This document shows, one piece after another, positions 1-12,373 of a DNA stretch of 64,000 bases. This DNA is from Eremophila alpestris peregrina (Eukaryota > Chordata > Aves > Passeriformes > Alaudidae): assembly GCA_009792885.1 (NCBI GenBank), contig WMCF01000018.1, positions 3,925,297-3,989,296 on the forward strand, written 5' to 3'. Under the pieces are notes generated by a model that had not been told where the DNA came from, searched no databases, and worked only from the letters and a program-made list of their open reading frames with translations. The position numbers and the translations under genes were made by a program. How positions within the stretch are numbered: the stretch's first letter is position 1; each line of letters starts with the position of its first letter.

Positions 1-248
1 TTATTGCTTGGAGTGGGAGGATAAGATGATCAGATCAGTGTGCCAAGTTCCTGTAACTCATCACTTTCCATTCTCCATGAAGTGGCATTCCCCTAATCTG
101 TCTGCCAAAAGCTGGTTTCTGTTTCACAGTCCCAAGGATGGTGTAAAATCTCACTTGCTTATTACCTTCCTGTTAGGCTAAGGACTGCAAAACCTGTTTC
201 TGATTTACACTCAGTAAAGTGAAGTGGTGATCTAATAAACTAATAAAC

Positions 249-344
249 TCTCTTTCTCATTCTCCTTCTCTCTTATTCCACTTTATCTCCTTCTCTCTGC
301 CCCGTCCCCCCCTCATCCCCCCAGCCCTTTCCCCACCCCACTTT
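249..344. repeat. Polypyrimidine tract with C-runs (minus-strand G-quadruplex motif)
   Basis: About 95 bases are almost entirely C and T on the plus strand, beginning CT-rich and becoming C-rich. From about 300 to 339 there are successive C-runs of 4, 7, 6, 3, 4 and 4 bases separated by 1-4 bases. Read on the minus strand this satisfies the usual G3+N1-7 quadruplex pattern. The mirror-like CT-rich half could also favour triplex (H-DNA) structure. This is a sequence-pattern call; no function is shown. Confidence 0.75.
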
Positions 345-3300
345 GGGCATACTTCCAAGTGTCAGCAAAAACTGGGTCCCCTGCCACATACAATAGGCTG
401 TGTCTGCTGTGTTTCAGTTTTGTTTCAGATGGATTGAAATACAAGACACAGAAAGGATTTTGTCTGGAGTCAAACTTGTTTAGAAAGGTGTATCGGTATA
501 TTAGACTGTGTTATTTCTGTGATATTGGCACTTGGATTCATGTGATATTCACACATAAGACCAGTAAGTTTGGAAAAATCCATACAGATTGCTAGTTGTG
601 CCTGGAACGAGCAGGTGTAATCCTGGAAAGATAAATTTAATCCAGTTGCTAGCACTGATTCCTTTAGCATTTTATAAAAATCCCTGTTGTAGCAATGGTC
701 TTACTCTGTTTTTTTCCATTCTGCTTAACCAGCAGATGACTCAGTCTACAGACCAAGATAATGCTGTACAATTATAGCATTCAAAATGGTTTATGTGTGA
801 CTACTCAAGGCTTGTCTTCACTCTGTTTATTGGCTACCAGCACACTAAGCTAAATGCAAGTTAACAAATTCCTAAAAATACCCCAGGGATGAATCATCCC
901 TTTCAAAAGGGTTCTGGAGAGTGTTTACCACTGTGATGGTAAGTCATGGGGTAGCAGGGAAGCCAATTTCTGTTACAGAAAGAGACAAGCTTGAGTCAGC
1001 CAAATGCTATGTTACAGTTTCTGAATGCTTTGCCTGGAAGATGGCTATTATGAGTTCATGTTCTCGAATTTGGACAGCTGAAGGAAACCGTTAAAGCAAA
1101 ATTTTCCCAAAGGATCTTGCAAGCCTGATGTCTGCTGCTTTCCATAAGGATACAGGAATTATGATTTTCTAATTTTTGTTTTTACTTCCAAATCCTAGAG
1201 TGACTCATTATTGTCAGAGGAAAGTGTCTGTTTACTGGAATTTAGAAAATTGCCTTTCAAATCTTATATTGGACAATGTGTGTTCCATTCCATGGCATAG
1301 ATGTGTGCTTGAACATTCTCTGCTACCTGCAGAGCAGGCTGAATGATTTTTGAAAGGAACATAATTATATGCTGTATTTTTTCCTTTAAAATGTTTGTGT
1401 TTGATAGATCCAGGATTTCAGAGAAAGTCTTAGAAACAGAAGGCTTAAAGAACAACGAAAACAGCAATAAAATCTAGGAGAAATTAACACTGACATTTCA
1501 ACTACTACCTTATAATAAACACACAACAAACCATAACAAATTTATTCATCTACCTATAAGAACTTAATTTTATCTCAGTATTATGACTTTCCACTCTGAT
1601 TTAATCTGATTGAACATTATTTATTGTAAATTGAAGAAATACAAAAAAGCATAATTCATGGAGATCTTTTTGTTTGTTAAATAATTGTTTCACATTTACA
1701 GTTGGATCTCTGATAAATGGCACAGGCAGGAATGCTCCAGTGTGGATTAAGGAGTTATCTCCAGTGCTGCTCATCTATGCTTTTCTGATGGAAGTTGCTA
1801 TCCCCACACATCTGAGGTACCCTAAGTGGCCACAGAACTGCATCATAGCATCACTTCAGTTGTGTTTTGGGCACCCTGCTCATCCACTAATCCACAACTA
1901 ATGCAGGTGGCTTGTGCTCATAAGATGTATTTAGTAGTACCTTTAGATAACTCAGGCTTTAGGTTGGTCCTGAAGGTATCATTCAATAAATTGATTACCA
2001 ATTACAGTTAACATAAAAACGTGTCAGGTCTTTCATATTTGCACCTTGAGGGTTATACTCTTCAGATAAAAGTGGAAAATAAAGGATAAAAATAATTTGG
2101 GAAATCCTGATTCAGCCAATGGAATATGTAGAAGATATCTCACAGCCCACTCCTGACACACCCCTCTGTTCATGCTTTGCCTGCCACCTGAGAAACAACA
2201 AAGGGAAAGGTCTTGGAAAATTTGTAACAAATAAGGTAAATTAAACAGAATTTTTAAAATGAAATTTTGGAAATAAGGATGGTGTGATTAATTTTATACT
2301 CTGCCATTTTCTTCCCCGCCAGTGTTCATTGCAACCAAGCAAGTCTGAAGTTCCTCACAGGAGACCAGTGAGACACAAAGGCACATGGACTGGCCTCTTC
2401 ACCCTCACAGACCAGAATCCTGGATTCTTTGCAGGGAAACTACTGACTGCTCAGAGGTTAATTAATTTTATTTCACAGTGAAAAAGTTCAGTAAATCCTA
2501 ATTTCAGAATTAAACCTTTTTTTCACAATTCTGTGTTTGCAATTTAATCATACTCCCTTTGTCCCTTGACTCCTCCCTCTCACAGTTACACTTTAATAAG
2601 TATTCTGATGTTTGCATTGAGATTGTGTTATAAATCTTTAAGAATGTAGCCCATGAAAATTTTCACTTGTGCTCACGCTTCTCTTGTCAAAAGGAAAAGC
2701 GTTACCTAAGATGTGCTGCTGCCATGTTTGCAGAGGCAGATCTGGGAAATTGACTGCTGGAAAGAGTTTCTGTTAAATGAGGATCTCTTTAGATAATCAC
2801 CTGTGATGGAGACTTTGAAATGTACACCAGAAATGTTTGTAATAGCAAAACCTCTCACTTGATGCCTGTGAAGATTTGGAGGAAAGGCTGCTGCTGTTAA
2901 GTGATGTGTTGCCTCACTCTGGACGCTCTGTGAAAGTCCTTTGAAAAACCTTTGCCCTTGGGTTGATGTGAGCTGCAAGCTTTTAGCTCCTGCATTTTTC
3001 TAGATGACGTACTTGCTGTCCTTCACAGGCCATGCTTTGAAAGAGGTGCTGTAATGCAGCTTCACAGAGAGAGATGCAAAATAAATGAGCCTGCAGGCGG
3101 AATGCTGCTTAACAGCCTCCTGGGAGCTGTTTATCAGAGCCCAGCCCTGCCTCACATCCATCCCCACCAGCAGCCCCTGGGTGTGGCGAGGGCTCAGAGC
3201 ACTCACTGGAACCACTGAACAGTTGCAAACTCACCAAATAATCCAAATACATGAGGGGCCAGGAGATGAGTGAAAACTTTCTACTTCAGAGCTCTTGCTC

Positions 3301-3476
3301 TCACTTTTTTGTAACCTGACAAAGGCAGCTGACAGCCCAAGGCCTCTTACAGGGTTTAGAACCAAAGAAACCTGAAATTTCTCGTTGGAAATATGGCACA
3401 CCCCAAAAATGAGAGGACTAAGTGTTTCTGTGGTAAACGTGTAAGAAGAGAAATAGGTATTAATGAAAAATTTATA

Positions 3477-3510
3477 ATTGGGCTCTTGCCCAATGAGCAC
3501 TTGGGCAAGA
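3477..3510. repeat. Three-part inverted repeat giving two alternative hairpins
   Basis: The 7-bp arms ATTGGGC (3477-3483) and GCCCAAT (3488-3494) are perfectly complementary around a 4-base loop. The 10-bp arms TCTTGCCCAA (3484-3493) and TTGGGCAAGA (3501-3510) are perfectly complementary around a 7-base loop. Both hairpins use the same central GCCCAA segment, so they are mutually exclusive. The pattern is certain; any function is not shown. Confidence 0.8.
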
Positions 3511-6500
3511 AGACCACTCAAAAGCTGGTTGGGCTCAGGAAAATAATTCCTGATTACTTCAACTTGCCCTTTATTCCCAACTGAAATTCTGCTGAAAAAA
3601 GAAAGTATTGATGTCAATAAATACATAGAGCAAAAATAGCATACAGGCCTAAATATGAGCAGGCATCTACACAAGTTTCAGTGCCCCTAAGCCCACCTTC
3701 AGATTGTGTTATATTCACTCCTCACAACTGGGAGGAATTTACATATTTCTATTTACATCCAATTGATCCTGTAAGATGGAACCTTAAAGTTTAAAAAACA
3801 CAGAATAGTTTTGCAAACAACTCTAACTAAGGCTAAGGTTTATTGCAACAGCAAATTCACAGTTTTATACTAAATTTGCTTTCTTCTCTGCTCACAAATG
3901 TGTGATAATATTAGAACAGTACTCAAACAACAGCAAAAAAAAAAATCTGGAATAAAATTATACACATCTAAAAAGATAGTCCTCAGAAAAGTACTTGAAG
4001 AAGTCCAAGCATAAATAATTGTCTTAAGTATGTGTGGTTTTCTCAATTGCACATGCATTTTCTATAATTAGACCTGCATGAATAACAGGTTTTTTTCTGT
4101 TTGCTGGCAGCTCTAAAAACAGACTCAATCAATGAATGCACAGGCATCAAAGGACATTTAGCATTGATTAAAACCATTTTGGTTCAAAAAAATTTTGAAG
4201 TTAAATATTTTCTCTTTCCTTTGAATTTTTAACAAGAAAAATTAGCAAAGATATGAATTTATGGAACACTTCAGTAGAGCTGTACATGTTTTTTTCCCAT
4301 GTGAAATTCTTCCCTGAAAGGTTTCTACAAATCACAAATTTGGAAGTTACAGCCTGCTTAGAAATTGAGGACAAAATGTCAGAATTCAGTTGTGTGTATA
4401 ATCTCCATAATTTCCAATTCTGTGCCTTTTTTTCCCTACTTATTTTTACTAATTTATTTTCATAGTTTTAATATTTTCAGTCCTCTGTCCAGCCTCTGTC
4501 CGTGCCTAGCTCATTTTAGTTCAGATGCACATGCACTAACAGTGAAATCAGACCTTTTATGCATTCAAAATCAAAGAGAATAAACAGTCTTCTGTGCCTC
4601 AGTCTTGCTGCTTTTGATATGGTTGATGCTGCTAGGGTCTGTATTGGTTTATATTTTCAATATTTTTCAAGAATTAGTCACCTTTTTGACCTCCTAGAAC
4701 AGCAAATAGCTATGCAAACAAATGTAGGGGAGAACCTTGTTTGGACTGTTGGACTAAGCAGGCCTGACAAGGAAATCACTGGAGTATTCTCATACATATT
4801 CACTGTCAATGTGCCATCCTGACAAAGTATCTTTTTCCACTACAGTCACACAAGTTGTAGCATCAGCAAGTTTTAGAAGTGAAATACATGGATTTCATTG
4901 TTAGAATTAAAAGGAAAGCTTTAAAATCCTTCTCCATAGCCTTTTTTTGCCCTTTTTTTTTTTTTCCAACAGGGTATTAAGTAAAAATGCTGTTAATGCA
5001 AAAAAAAAGAGAGAAAGCATGCAGGGAAAGGTCAGTGTGACAGCTTAAAGATGTGCTGCTGATTACTTATTAAAACAATTTTGCAATGAGGATTTTAAAC
5101 AGTGTCTTTGCTTCCACTAATGCTCTGCAATCTCTCCAGCAAGGGTCAAAAGCTCTGGGGGCTTGACAAGAGAGAAACAAATGCATAAAGTTCACGAGTG
5201 CTTGAATTTATCCTTCTTCACTGAAATGTGCAATTACCTCCTCTTAATTAAAACTGCCCTGTTCTATTGCTGTGTGTGCAGCAGGAGTGTGAATTAGGAG
5301 TGTTCTAGAGGCTTTGATCCAGACCATGATGCCAAGGTGAGCTGGAGTTCAGGCTCCCTGGAACTGTGGTTCCTGGTGCCCATGGAGGTCTGACCACTGG
5401 CAGTGGGTTCTGAAGTAATTAAGGGCTCAGTCTTTTGCAAGTGTTTTTCATGTGGCAGAACCTCAACTTTGATTACACTTGAAATGTGGTGTGAATATCT
5501 TTCTACAAAAAGGAAAAAAAAATCAGATTGCTGAGTCACAAACTTGTGTTGTTTGATGATTGTTGATGGTTGTTGATACACTGATATACTGATGGTGACA
5601 GGATACAAAACCACTTCAGGTGGCTCTGCCATCATCCCTCTGCATGGTGAGAAGCAGTGAAGAGAAACCACGTCCTAAGCTGACCAAAGAAACACAAAAT
5701 GTAACAAAATTAATTTCTAAGCTCTATATGTTGGAGTAAGAAGGGGAAACCAACCCACAAATGTTTTCTACCTACCTGGAGCCACTGGCTGCATTTCCTT
5801 CATATGCTGCAGAAATATTCTGTCACATACCTCAGAACTCCACAGTGAGCCTGTAACGAGTCTCTGCACCTGAAAGAAGAAAAGAAGTGTAAGAGGATGG
5901 AAGAGAGAAACGGAGGCAAAAAAAAAATATGTGAGCATCTCAGAAAATTGAGAAATATTTCAGAAATTTCCATGCCTTTCAACAGAAGCAAAGTCACAGA
6001 AACCAAACTTCTGTCTGATACCATGTGATTTTAATTGTTTGATAGGAAAGGTATCCCTGGAGGAATTTCTAACTTCAAGAGTAATTACCAGCAATGTTTT
6101 GATTGCTGATGCCTTTGGGCAGCAATTTGCTTCTGTTTAGTTTTAAGATACTGTCATGTCAATCAGATCTGTGGCTTCATTCACAGGGAATTTTGACACT
6201 CAGACCAAGGAAAATGCATGTTAGAAGGCACGTCCTCCAATCCAGGCTCAAGGCAGAATCATTTCATCCAGCTGTTTTTTTTCAGAACAGAAGACTGGAA
6301 GTGTTAATTGGAGAGATGAGACATTCATTAAGCATAAAGATGGTTGGAAACAAATTTCTCCTCTTTTCCGTTGCACAGTTTTATTTACAGACACTGAGAG
6401 TTCTGTAATTGTTATTTATCTTATTTCTTTGCACTACATTAATGAATGAGCATAACACATTTATTTATGAAGTTCTGCACAATCTCTCACCCTCCCTCCT

Positions 6501-9500
6501 TCCTTCTCTGCATCTGTTCTGTAGCTCATCAAAACTAGCAGCAATTTCCATCAGTGTGTTCACAGATATCTATCCAAGACAAGTTAATGTAGATACAAAA
6601 TCTGTATGCTGGAATTTTGGAGGAGGTGTTGGGAAATTTTTGTTTGTTAGTTTTTTGGATTTTTTTTTCTTTTGCCAGCCTCATGCAGTCAGTCTGGATG
6701 TCTGTGCAAAATGCTCATAACTGAAATTTAAGGGGTTTTTTTAGACCTTAATGGCATATAATATGCTTTGATTTTTCTTAACGGATTATGCCACTTAGAA
6801 TTAACATTGAAAATAATAATTTTAAAATATTTTCTATGGATATTCTACACACTGATTTAAAATATTTGAAAGTATTCCTAAAATTAACAATCTTTCTATT
6901 TTAAGTCCTCAAGTGACATAATATCCACAGCTGCTGTTTCTAAGACCCTTGTGGTCCCACCTACTAGAAGACAGGGAAATTTCTTTCCCTTTTTTGGTGG
7001 CAGGCTGGTCACCTATGGGGACTTGACTCAGTAGTTTCAACTGTAGGATACAGAAGCACATCTCACTCATGGAAAAAGACTCCCATCCTATCCACCTCCT
7101 ACCTCCTCTTCAAGCCAGATTTTTTTCCTGTGGGAAGGAATACTCACAGAGACTGGAGCCTCTCTGCAGCACAGAGCACACTTTAGGGGTTGCCAAGGGA
7201 AGTCTTCAGGATTTTTGTGTGCAAAGAGGTTGATCCATTCTTTTTAGGAGAACTACAGAAGACCAGTACATGCAAAAATGAATGCAGTCAAAAATATCAA
7301 AAAGCTTTTTCATATTATCACCTGTAATCACTGTGACTTTTATAACAGGACTGTATTACCACTTAAAGACCCCAGTTCCACATTCCAAAAATTGTTTAGA
7401 TACAAGGTGAATGAAGCTAGTAGCAAAGAAGTGAAATATTTCCCAGTGTGTTAGCAGAGATAACATGTTAGATTGTGCTCCTAGGCCTGGACAACCCTGC
7501 AATGTTTGGCAAGGGACTTTGTCACCTTGTGCTTGTTTCCTGTTCACAGATTTGGGCTGTGAGTATGTCACTACATGTTACAGTGTTTTCAGATTTGCAG
7601 GTGCAAGGAGCAAGTAAATAAAATAACAAAACACCCAAAACAAAACAAAACCAAACCAAAGGAAATTGGGAAACAGTGTTGGCAAATGAAGCAGCATGAA
7701 AGAAAACATCTGTGAAGAATCTGGAAATACAGAAGGTCAATCTGTTCCCTAGCCATGTATTCATTTTTTTTTTCCTATGAGAACTGTAAAGTAAAATCTT
7801 ATATATCTACCAAATGAATCATCCATGGGAGAGTTCTCGAACAATGCAGGAAAATCAAATTCAGTGATGGTGAATTTGAAAAAGTAGATAAATAGCCAAA
7901 TTTTGAAATCCTAACAACTTTATTCCCCAGTATATGATTCCGGTTTTAGATCTTTTATCTGGGAAATTTCTAACTTTTGCTCATTCTATACTATAGATAC
8001 GATTCCTGAAAGTCACTAAAATAAAACTTCTCTTTATACTTCCTTATTCTGCCAAAAATCTTTAGGTTTAAAAAACTTTGAAAGTAAGAGATTAATGATA
8101 AGTTTAGCTGGATCAAACTTAAGTGAACAAAATGCAACAATTGCAATAAAATCAGAATTTTATAAAACTGTTGGGTTTTGCAGATCTCTACGCTCTTTCT
8201 CCCTTAAAGAATAACAAAAATATCTTCTAGAGATGGCAGGAAAGCTGCAATTTTCTCCATATTCTTAATTTCACAGAGAGATCTGGAAGAAAAAATTAAA
8301 ATTAATGGAAAACCAGAGCAGTCACATGCTGGCTATTACGTCTTATTTGGGAGCACACAGAGTAATCAAGGAGCAAAAAGGGGATATCAATCTGTGCTGA
8401 GCTTTGGATGGCTGATAGCACTGCAGCCACTGGAATTTTTCAACAAATAGGTCAAAATGTGACAGCTGCAGCTTCACTCCTGTGTGTGTGTAACAGCTCA
8501 GCCAGGATCCGAGGTCTCACTGTGCTGCAGGGAGGGCAGAGATGGGTTATTGGCCTGGGACATGAATTGTACCAGGCAACTGAAAATACTGCCTTGGTAT
8601 GAAGGCTGTGCTTCAGCATTTCCAAAACTTTGCACAAATTAATAACCTTCTGTTGTGTTTTTCAGGCTTGTTCAGACTGCTACACTCTGTGTGACAGTGT
8701 TGTGGTACCTGTGTGTGACACTGCCAAGCCCCTTCCCGGCTGCGTTTTGAAGACACCACCCAAAGTGCCAAATGGAGAAATCCCATCTCTGGTTGTGCTG
8801 TGCCTGGGTCGCTGCAGCATTCAGTGATGGAGGCCTTGCACTCAGCAGGTTCTTGTTGCAGTGCTGCAGCCCAGAGCCTGTCACAAAGCCTGAAACAACT
8901 CCAGGAAAAGGTGTTTAACTACCACAAAATCATTGCCATGCTAACATAACTATATTCCAGTGTTAGGGCAGCCTTAGCCGGTAGCAGTTAAGGAATGTCA
9001 GCAGTTTGCTCCATTATACACTGCAAATACACCCCCATGGCTCTCATCTTCCCTCTATATCTAGATTAAAAATACCTTATATAGTTGAATATAAATATTA
9101 CTTAAATATAGCAAACTTATCACAGTAAATTATTTTTCTCAAGGGATTTCATTTTACAGTTTCAAACTGAAGGAGTCCAGTCTCACCACCCTCTTTGGGT
9201 GTCATGATTTCCCTTGCACAGATGGAGAAATCAGCAGTGAAACAGAACGAATGGCTTGTTTCAGATCATGCAGAATTTTATAACTAACCTGTGATTATTT
9301 GGTTTTATGATTCTACAGCAAAACCATATAAATGCCAACTGCTGCCCCTGGAGTTGCTGTGACTGTCATTCTTTGAACCATTTACATTTTCAATCAGATT
9401 AAACATATGTTAAACTATACTGCCCACCTACAAATCAAACTCATAGCCTTGAAATGGGCTACATTAATTTTTAATACAACTCCATAGACTACTCTGACTT

Positions 9501-10615
9501 TACACCATGAATAAATTGATGCACATCTTGGCCTCCAGTGAGTTTGACATTTTATGGGAAAGGTAATATACTGTGTTTGTTCCCAGTCCCCAAGAATACC
9601 AGTTTCCATTGTTACTCTCCTTAAACAGCCCAAAGGTACGTCTGTAGTTTTCTGTCCCACCTTTTATAACCTCACCTTTGAAACACTGTGACGGTAGATC
9701 CCTGACTAGTTTAAACACTTCTCAATTACATTGTGAAGCTGAGCAGCTCATTCATAGCTATTCTTATCCTTCCTTATTTCTTCATCATTCATCATTTAAA
9801 AGGCTGTTTCTCAGTTAATCCTCTGTGTTCTTTTGTTTCCAGTTGTGAATATTCATTTGGCTTAGGGAAGAGACAAATGTTGGGTATCCTTTAATCGTGC
9901 CTCAAGGTTAAATTGGTTGGGAAAATAAAGGATTCTGAAAACCGACCAAACAAAAGAGTGCTTTCCCAAATCCTGGCCTTCACAAACTTGTCTCTCGGTG
10001 GCACTATAAATATGAGGCACTATCCAGGGGAGATCGAGAAGGTTTTTTAGTGTGGTAGTCCCTCTTCCACCACTACGCTTTTTCATAGGAAACCAAAAAC
10101 CCTTTATTTTTCTGAGATGAGAAAAGTACAGCTAACAATACTGGACTGATCACGATAGGAGTTCCTAGCTAATATCCCACCAAGGTGAGAAAAAACAGTT
10201 TACACTTTCAAGAACTACTTTGTCTGTAGAAAAAGCCTGCCCTCAAAATAGAATGACCTCAACTGTAGCAATTCACACCCAGCTCAGCCTCTGAACGCCA
10301 CCTCAACAAATAGGAGAATCTAAAATGAACAGTTTCCTTTTCTTGTTGTTTTTAATGACTTTTGAAAGACTTCTGAAAGTCTCAAGTTTGGTGTGCCACT
10401 GCCAACTGGCAGAGACCCTTTATATGAAGATTTTTTTCCTTACATATTAATCTTTGCTGTGGAGGTAAGAGACTTAAAATGCAGATATTGTGGAGTACCC
10501 CTTCCACCACAGGATTCAGTTTGTTTTTATGAACAAGTAGCATGAGACTAGATTCTTGCTAAGCTTCCGATGACACCTTTTTCTTTACCAAAAAGGAAAA
10601 ACCCTGCCTTTATAT

Positions 10616-10654
10616 CTTTAATTTTTCTTTAATTTTTCTTCTTTAATTTTTCTT
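10616..10654. repeat. Short tandem repeat of a CTTTAATTTTT unit
   Basis: Three near-identical copies of CTTTAATTTTT lie head to tail, with a short TCT insertion before the third. This is an ordinary AT-rich minisatellite-like stretch. Confidence 0.8.
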
Positions 10655-11370
10655 TGGGTGATGGCATTGTTGCTTTAATATGCCACTATATTGGTTGTTG
10701 TTGATGTGACAAGTGGAGAAGGTTTAGACACGACCATCAATAGTTCCATGCTAAATAAATTAGGTACAGACAAGGAAGCCAAGAAGTTGCTTAGCTCTGG
10801 ATGTAATGTCCATTCTCTGACCACACTTGATGAAGCATTATAAAACATACTGTAAAGGAGAGTTTTGCTTCAGGGACAGTGTTTTGCTTACTCTATCTTT
10901 TTATTAAGTAGGGAGAGATGAAACATTATTTTTCAGAAAGAAGTTTGAGTGAAGATCAAGAAGTCTTTCATCTAATGTTTTTTACTGTTGGGGGTTTTTA
11001 ATTCATCATCTATTTTTTGTGGCACTCCATTTTCCCAAACACATGAAGAAAAAGAACACTCAGGAAGTATCAAAGCCACTGTCTTTTTCTTATCTTTTCT
11101 GCATTTCATTCTGTTTTCTCTGGCTTTAATCCCTGGGTAGTGGGGGAGAAGCTGTGCACAGAATATTGTCAGGAATAGAGAATGGAGGCAAATCTTACCT
11201 TTGCCTATCCCCATGAAGATTGTTGACAAAGTCTATTTCCAAGAATCCTATGTAGTTCTTTTTCTTGAAAGGATATGTTATTCATATATTCCCAGTGTTG
11301 TAGTATGTGCTGTTGGACATTTAAAGGAACTTTTTTATAGCTCAGTGAGGAAGGTTTATTACTATGAAGG

Positions 11371-11628
11371 AATCACAGAATCAGAAATCACAGAAATTCT
11401 AGGTTGGAAGAGACCTTTAAGATCATCGAGTCCAACCGATGTTCTAACACCTCAACTAGATCATGGCACCAAGTGCCACATCCAGTCTTCTCTTAAACAC
11501 ATCCAGGGATGGTGCCTCCACCACCTCCCTGGGCAGATGATTCCAGTGTTTGACTACTCTTTCAGTGAAAAACTTCTTCCTTAAATCTAACCTGTATCTC
11601 CCTTGGCGCAGCTTGAGACTGTGTCCTC
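11371..11628 (-). mobile_element. CR1 LINE 3'-end fragment (5'-truncated)
   Basis: On the plus strand this begins with imperfect AATCACAGA units, the reverse complement of the ATTCTGTG-type tail that ends CR1 retrotransposons. It continues with AGGTTGGAAGAGACCTTTAA and a GATCATCGAGTCCAACC stretch, the hallmark of the avian CR1 3' untranslated region. It then runs into ATCCAGGGATGG and CACCTCCCTGGGCAG, which correspond to the end of the reverse-transcriptase ORF read backwards. Homology stops near 11,628, so this is a typical severely 5'-truncated copy inserted in minus orientation. Its similarity to the remembered CR1 consensus is good, suggesting it is younger than the other CR1 scraps in this window. 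The open frame at 11,201-11,584 on the plus strand is an artefact of reading this element backwards and is not a gene. Subfamily cannot be assigned by eye. Confidence 0.93.
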
Positions 11629-12250
11629 AGTCAGGAAGGCACTTTGCAAGTTGAATTTCCGTCCTCCATTCCCCTTCCTCCCTCTTCTGCTTGGAACTGT
11701 TATCTTTTCTGTCCAGCTGATGTCGTTCTATAAAATAAATTACTCCAGATGTATCTAAGTGTACCAAAGTGAGACTGAAGCAGAAGAGGGAGATTTACTT
11801 CCACAAGCCTCCAACAGATCTAAGTTAAAAAGGTGGTGGAGAGACACCCACAGACACCAGTTCACTAATCCAAGTCTAAAAAGTGCTAGGCTGAGACTTA
11901 CAAATTGGACAAATTGGAATCACTGAAAATTTTTGCAATTTTTTTTTCAAGGCACTGAATGAAATATTCCTGTCATGAAGGCAAATAGTAAGACATAAAA
12001 GACAAGTGCTGAGAGATTTTTTAATCTCATCCCATGGTGAGAGGTTTTGGTTCCAGGTTTTGGCCTCGTGTGTGTCCCCATTTGTATGATCCTTCTGAAA
12101 CCAGAGTAAGGAGAGGGAATTCTACAACCTGCAACACTCCTAGAAACCTAACAAATCCTATTTTAAGTTAGGTTTGCTAATCACTAGGCTATGGAATCCC
12201 ATATCCTTTTGTTATATATTACCAACACTATTGATAAAAGAAGGGCTTCT
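11629..12250. other. No gene seen; unique non-coding DNA
   Basis: Sequence between the CR1 fragment and the AT-rich palindrome cluster. I see no open frame, RNA gene or repeat of note, apart from a short CAAATTGGA direct repeat near 11,900. Confidence 0.6.
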
Positions 12251-12373
12251 TATTTTATTTATATATGTAATTACATATATGTTTATATACAATTTTATCC
12301 ATATATACATATATATGGATATGTATATATCCATATATATGGATATACATATACATATAATTATACATATAAT
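12251..12373. repeat. AT-rich palindrome cluster
   Basis: About 120 bases of nearly pure A/T with scattered GG/CC dinucleotides contain three consecutive palindromes. Positions 12,261-12,280 form a perfect 20-bp palindrome centred on GTAATTAC. Positions 12,296-12,321 form arms separated by a 2-base spacer CA. Positions 12,326-12,347 form a perfect 22-bp palindrome centred on CCATATATATGG. The CCATAT/ATATGG unit recurs in both orientations. Overlapping open frames here (12,174-12,572) read as low-complexity Ile/Tyr/His-rich peptide and are not genes. Confidence 0.9.

Larger units (their letters stand above)
345..11370. other. No gene seen; unique-looking AT-rich non-coding DNA
   Basis: I find no recognisable gene, RNA gene or transposon here apart from the small repeats listed separately. 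The longest open frame (minus strand, about 3,231-3,674, 147 codons) has no domain I recognise and no supporting splice or start context. A locally more GC-rich patch lies at about 3,000-3,230. A/C-rich low-complexity sequence occurs at 7,617-7,663. A frame at 8,663-8,827 follows a good splice-acceptor-like pyrimidine tract ending in CAG, but its product is not recognisable. Confidence 0.7.

Noticed and set aside
3231..3674. 147-codon open frame, minus strand
   Set aside because: The longest uninterrupted frame apart from those through the gapped TTTCC repeat, but there is no recognisable domain, no start or splice context, and a competing plus-strand frame over the same DNA. Length is plausible by chance in AT-rich sequence.
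11201..11584. 127-codon plus-strand open frame
   Set aside because: More than half of it reads the CR1 fragment backwards. It is not a host gene.
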